Assembly: GCA_003158895.1 (NCBI GenBank)
Contig: PMLO01000254.1
Location: 1 to 6,549 of the forward strand
Length of the DNA: 6,549 nt
Source: Propionibacteriaceae bacterium
Lineage (GTDB): Bacteria; Actinomycetota; Actinomycetes; Propionibacteriales; Propionibacteriaceae
Reading direction: 5' to 3'
Every line of letters begins with the position of its first letter. The first letter of the stretch is position 1. Below the pieces are notes generated by a model, which had not been told where the DNA came from, did no database searches, and was given only the letters and a program-made list of their open reading frames with translations. The position numbers were made by a program, and so were the translations under genes. Shown here piece by piece: positions 4,730-6,549 of the stretch.

Positions 4730-6136
4730 TTACGAGACGTGGCGCAATGGCCCGATCCTGGAGGAGACGGCGATGCCCGCGATCGACGCGACGACCATCG
4801 CGATCATGAGGATCCCGTACGTGAGCACCAGGTTGCCCGACGGGTGCATGGCGGCGTAGATCGTGCCCGCCACCGCGACAAGCACGCTACTGCCGAGGTT
4901 GTCGCTGACCTGCAGCGCCGCGTTGTTGCGGCCCTGGGCCAGTGGCACAGACAGGGTGATGACCGCCAGCGACGTGGACGTCACGGCGAGGCCCATGCTG
5001 AACCCGGCGATCACCCAGCCGATCGCAATGACCCCCACCCACAATGCCGGCGTCGACGCGCCGACAGCCAACATCCCCAAAGCGATGGCCAGGGTCACGT
5101 TGCCGACGAAGATGATCCGGCCGCGGGGCAACCACGAGATCGAGCGTGACTGTACCCAGGAGGCTGCGGTCCAGCCGACCGCGCCGATCGTGAGGAGGCC
5201 GCCCGCCAGCAGCAGGCTCCAGCCATGCTGCTCCACCATCATGAGCGGCAGGAACGACTGCGCACCGAAGAACGGTCCGGCGATGAGGAAGCGCGCGCCG
5301 AGGACGGCCAGCAGCGACCTGCGATGGCTGGGTTGGGAGGGCGATGGGTCGCGCAGTTCGCGGGCCGGCAGGAGCGGCGGGACGCCGAAGAACAGCAGCG
5401 CAGCGCCCACGAGGAGGGAGATCCAGATCGTCACCGGCAGTGAGCCCTGCGCGTCCGCGAACTGCTGGCCTGCGAACTGCAACGCGGCGACACCGAGACC
5501 GGTCGCGAGAGCCGCCCAGTACGGGACTGGTTGCGGCTGCTCGCCGTCGGCGTCGAATCGGTGCCCCCGGTGCAGCGCGCCGAGGGGCCGTGCGCACAGG
5601 ATCGCGGCCACGACGAGCAGCGGCACCACGGAGAAGAACACCCAGTGCCAGCTCAGCGTTCGCGTCAACCAGGCCGAGATCGGCGGCCCGACGAACGACG
5701 GGACCACCCAACAGGTGGAGAACAGGCCCATGATCTTCGGCCGTTCGCTGGCGTCGAACGCGTGGGCGAGCACGACGGCCCACCCGATGTTGATGAGTCC
5801 GCTGCCGATGCCCTGGAGCGTGCGCCCGATCAGCAGCACGGCCATGGTCGGGGCGAAGCCCGACACCATCAGTCCTACGCCGAAGACGCCGAACCCCACG
5901 TACAGAGGGATCACCGGTCCGTACCGGTCGGAGACCCGGCCCCCGATCACCGTCGTCGCCATCATGCCGATGACGAACAGCGAGAAGGCCCAGGCGTACA
6001 GCTCCTTCTGTCCCAGGTCATCTGCGGCCGCGGGCATCGCCGTGCTGACGCTCATCGCCTCGAACGCGATGGCGAGCACGCCGGCGCACAGCCCGACGAC
6101 CAGCGACTTCTTGGACACGATCCGCCATTCCATCAC
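4730..6136 (-). CDS. Major facilitator superfamily permease, drug-efflux type
   Basis: The protein has 468 residues with 12 or more hydrophobic helices. Helix 1 carries an acidic residue (Glu26 in A-F-E-A-M-S-V-S-T-A-M-P). The loop after helix 2 has motif A, G-G-R-V-S-D-R-Y-G-P (65-74). R-T-L-Q-G-I-G-S-G (105-113) is motif B, with the Arg typical of proton-coupled transporters. V-V-P-S-F-V-G-P-P (144-152) is motif C, the helix-5 signature of proton antiporters. These together point to export of a small molecule, such as an antibiotic or other toxic compound, in exchange for protons. The substrate is unknown. The central loop after helix 6 is Asp/Pro/Gln-rich. GTG 6136 and ATG 6133 are both usable; neither has a clear ribosome site, and a CACATT element 6 bases before the GTG hints at a leaderless start. 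It diverges from the gene at 6233. No clear terminator follows the TAA. Confidence 0.88.
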   Translation of the reverse strand: MMEWRIVSKKSLVVGLCAGVLAIAFEAMSVSTAMPAAADDLGQKELYAWAFSLFVIGMMATTVIGGRVSDRYGPVIPLYVGFGVFGVGLMVSGFAPTMAVLLIGRTLQGIGSGLINIGWAVVLAHAFDASERPKIMGLFSTCWVVPSFVGPPISAWLTRTLSWHWVFFSVVPLLVVAAILCARPLGALHRGHRFDADGEQPQPVPYWAALATGLGVAALQFAGQQFADAQGSLPVTIWISLLVGAALLFFGVPPLLPARELRDPSPSQPSHRRSLLAVLGARFLIAGPFFGAQSFLPLMMVEQHGWSLLLAGGLLTIGAVGWTAASWVQSRSISWLPRGRIIFVGNVTLAIALGMLAVGASTPALWVGVIAIGWVIAGFSMGLAVTSTSLAVITLSVPLAQGRNNAALQVSDNLGSSVLVAVAGTIYAAMHPSGNLVLTYGILMIAMVVASIAGIAVSSRIGPLRHVS

Positions 6137-6179
6137 ACGCGCTGAATGTGAGTTGCCACCCCCGTGTCACGCAGCGCGT
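6137..6179. promoter_or_regulatory. Spaced inverted repeat between divergent genes
   Basis: ACGCGCTG (6137-6144) and CAGCGCGT (6172-6179) are perfect complements 27 bases apart. They frame the presumed MFS promoter: on the minus strand, GTGACA and CACATT lie between them. This could be a pair of half-sites for a looping or dimeric regulator. No regulator gene adjoins. Confidence 0.3.
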
Positions 6180-6232
6180 CCGGATATGTCATCCTGCGGA
6201 GCAGACACAAGATCAGGATCGGAGCCACACCC

Positions 6233-6549
6233 GTGAACCCCAGGTACGACCTCGCGACTAGGCCCGAGGGTGCTGCCTTCCACTCGGGCGTGGCCGAACT
6301 GACGAGGTTGGACGGTCGGGCGGCGCTGCGGGTCGCGCTCACCGAGGAGATGACCCGGCGTGATGTGCCGGGGACAGGCTGCGTCGACCTGCCGACGTTC
6401 ATCGCGCTGCCCATCTGGTTCGAAGACGGCTCGATCGAGGTGGACGTGCTCAGCCGACTCGACGAGGGCGCCCCCGACTCGGGTGAGCCTTTGGCCGGCC
6501 TCGCCTACCGCATGGGCAGCGACCGGGATCAGTTCGAAGCAGTGCAGGT
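6233..6549 (+). CDS. Beta-sandwich (concanavalin-like or DUF1080-like) protein, 5' part
   Basis: Open from GTG 6233 to the window edge, 105 full codons. GGAG (6221-6224) lies 8 bases before the GTG and supports it. The visible part starts M-N-P-R-Y-D-L-A-T-R-P-E-G, without a signal peptide or membrane segment. It continues as alternating hydrophobic strands, including P-T-F-I-A-L-P-I-W-F-E-D-G and S-I-E-V-D-V-L-S-R-L, and then A-G-L-A-Y-R. The pattern of a strand with F-x-D-G-x-I-E-V-D-V followed by A-G-L-A-Y-R resembles beta-jelly-roll domains of the concanavalin A-like lectin/glucanase and DUF1080 types, where E-V-D-V forms one of the sheet strands. Function could be sugar binding or a hydrolase, but the catalytic part, if any, is outside the window. 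It diverges from the MFS gene with 96 bases between. Confidence 0.65.
   Translation, partial: MNPRYDLATRPEGAAFHSGVAELTRLDGRAALRVALTEEMTRRDVPGTGCVDLPTFIALPIWFEDGSIEVDVLSRLDEGAPDSGEPLAGLAYRMGSDRDQFEAVQ

Noticed and set aside
3931..4730. Search for an IS scar, integrase, tRNA or attachment site in the gene-free region
   Set aside because: No flanking direct repeats, terminal inverted repeats, tRNA T-loop motif or transposase-like frame could be found by eye.
4863..6236. 457-codon plus-strand frame opposite the MFS gene
   Set aside because: It is a shadow of the transporter gene, Pro/Ala/Thr-rich and motif-free, while the minus strand shows clear MFS motifs.
1..6549. GTAC occurs 37 times by hand count, roughly twice the number expected from base composition
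   Set aside because: Most cases are TAC (Tyr) codons or their complements after G-ending codons; codon preference explains it better than a functional motif.

Overview
The window is high-GC DNA with strong G/C third-position bias, GTG starts, TetR/MFS/DinB-type genes and mRNAs that look leaderless (a TAnnnT -10 box followed 6-7 bases later by the start codon). All of this points to an actinomycete (Actinomycetota). I cannot name a genus from the sequence.

Layout, left to right: the 3' end of an isochorismatase-family cysteine hydrolase (2-208, +) closed by a hairpin terminator; a 26-codon upstream ORF (280-360, +) overlapping by 4 bases the start of a four-helix small membrane protein (357-716, +); a convergent TetR-family regulator (757-1635, -). 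The regulator diverges from a short broken reading frame that resembles the first helix of a DUF2231-like membrane protein (1691-1849, +) and from a flavodoxin-like protein (1864-2337, +). An imperfect 17-bp palindrome sits between the regulator and this pair, as expected for an autoregulated TetR operator. Next come a membrane-anchored alpha/beta-hydrolase of the carboxylesterase type (2448-3368, +) and, convergent with it, a DinB/DUF664-family protein (3379-3900, -). About 830 bases without a convincing gene follow (3901-4729). They contain several inverted repeats, one very strong composite hairpin, a terminator with no obvious gene, and an imperfect 29-bp tandem duplication. The window closes with an MFS drug-transporter-type permease (4730-6136, -) diverging from the 5' end of a secreted-looking or sugar-binding-type beta-sandwich protein of uncertain family (6233 to the window end, +).

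The one plausible local regulatory unit is the TetR repressor controlling itself and the membrane-remnant/flavodoxin transcript. The other genes look like independently transcribed single genes: convergent ends are tight (40 and 10 bases) and most starts carry their own promoter. I see no CRISPR array, tRNA, rRNA, transposase, integrase or recognisable defence system. The most unusual parts are the structured gene-free region at 4026-4437 and the degraded ORF with an ATT in the start position at 1691.
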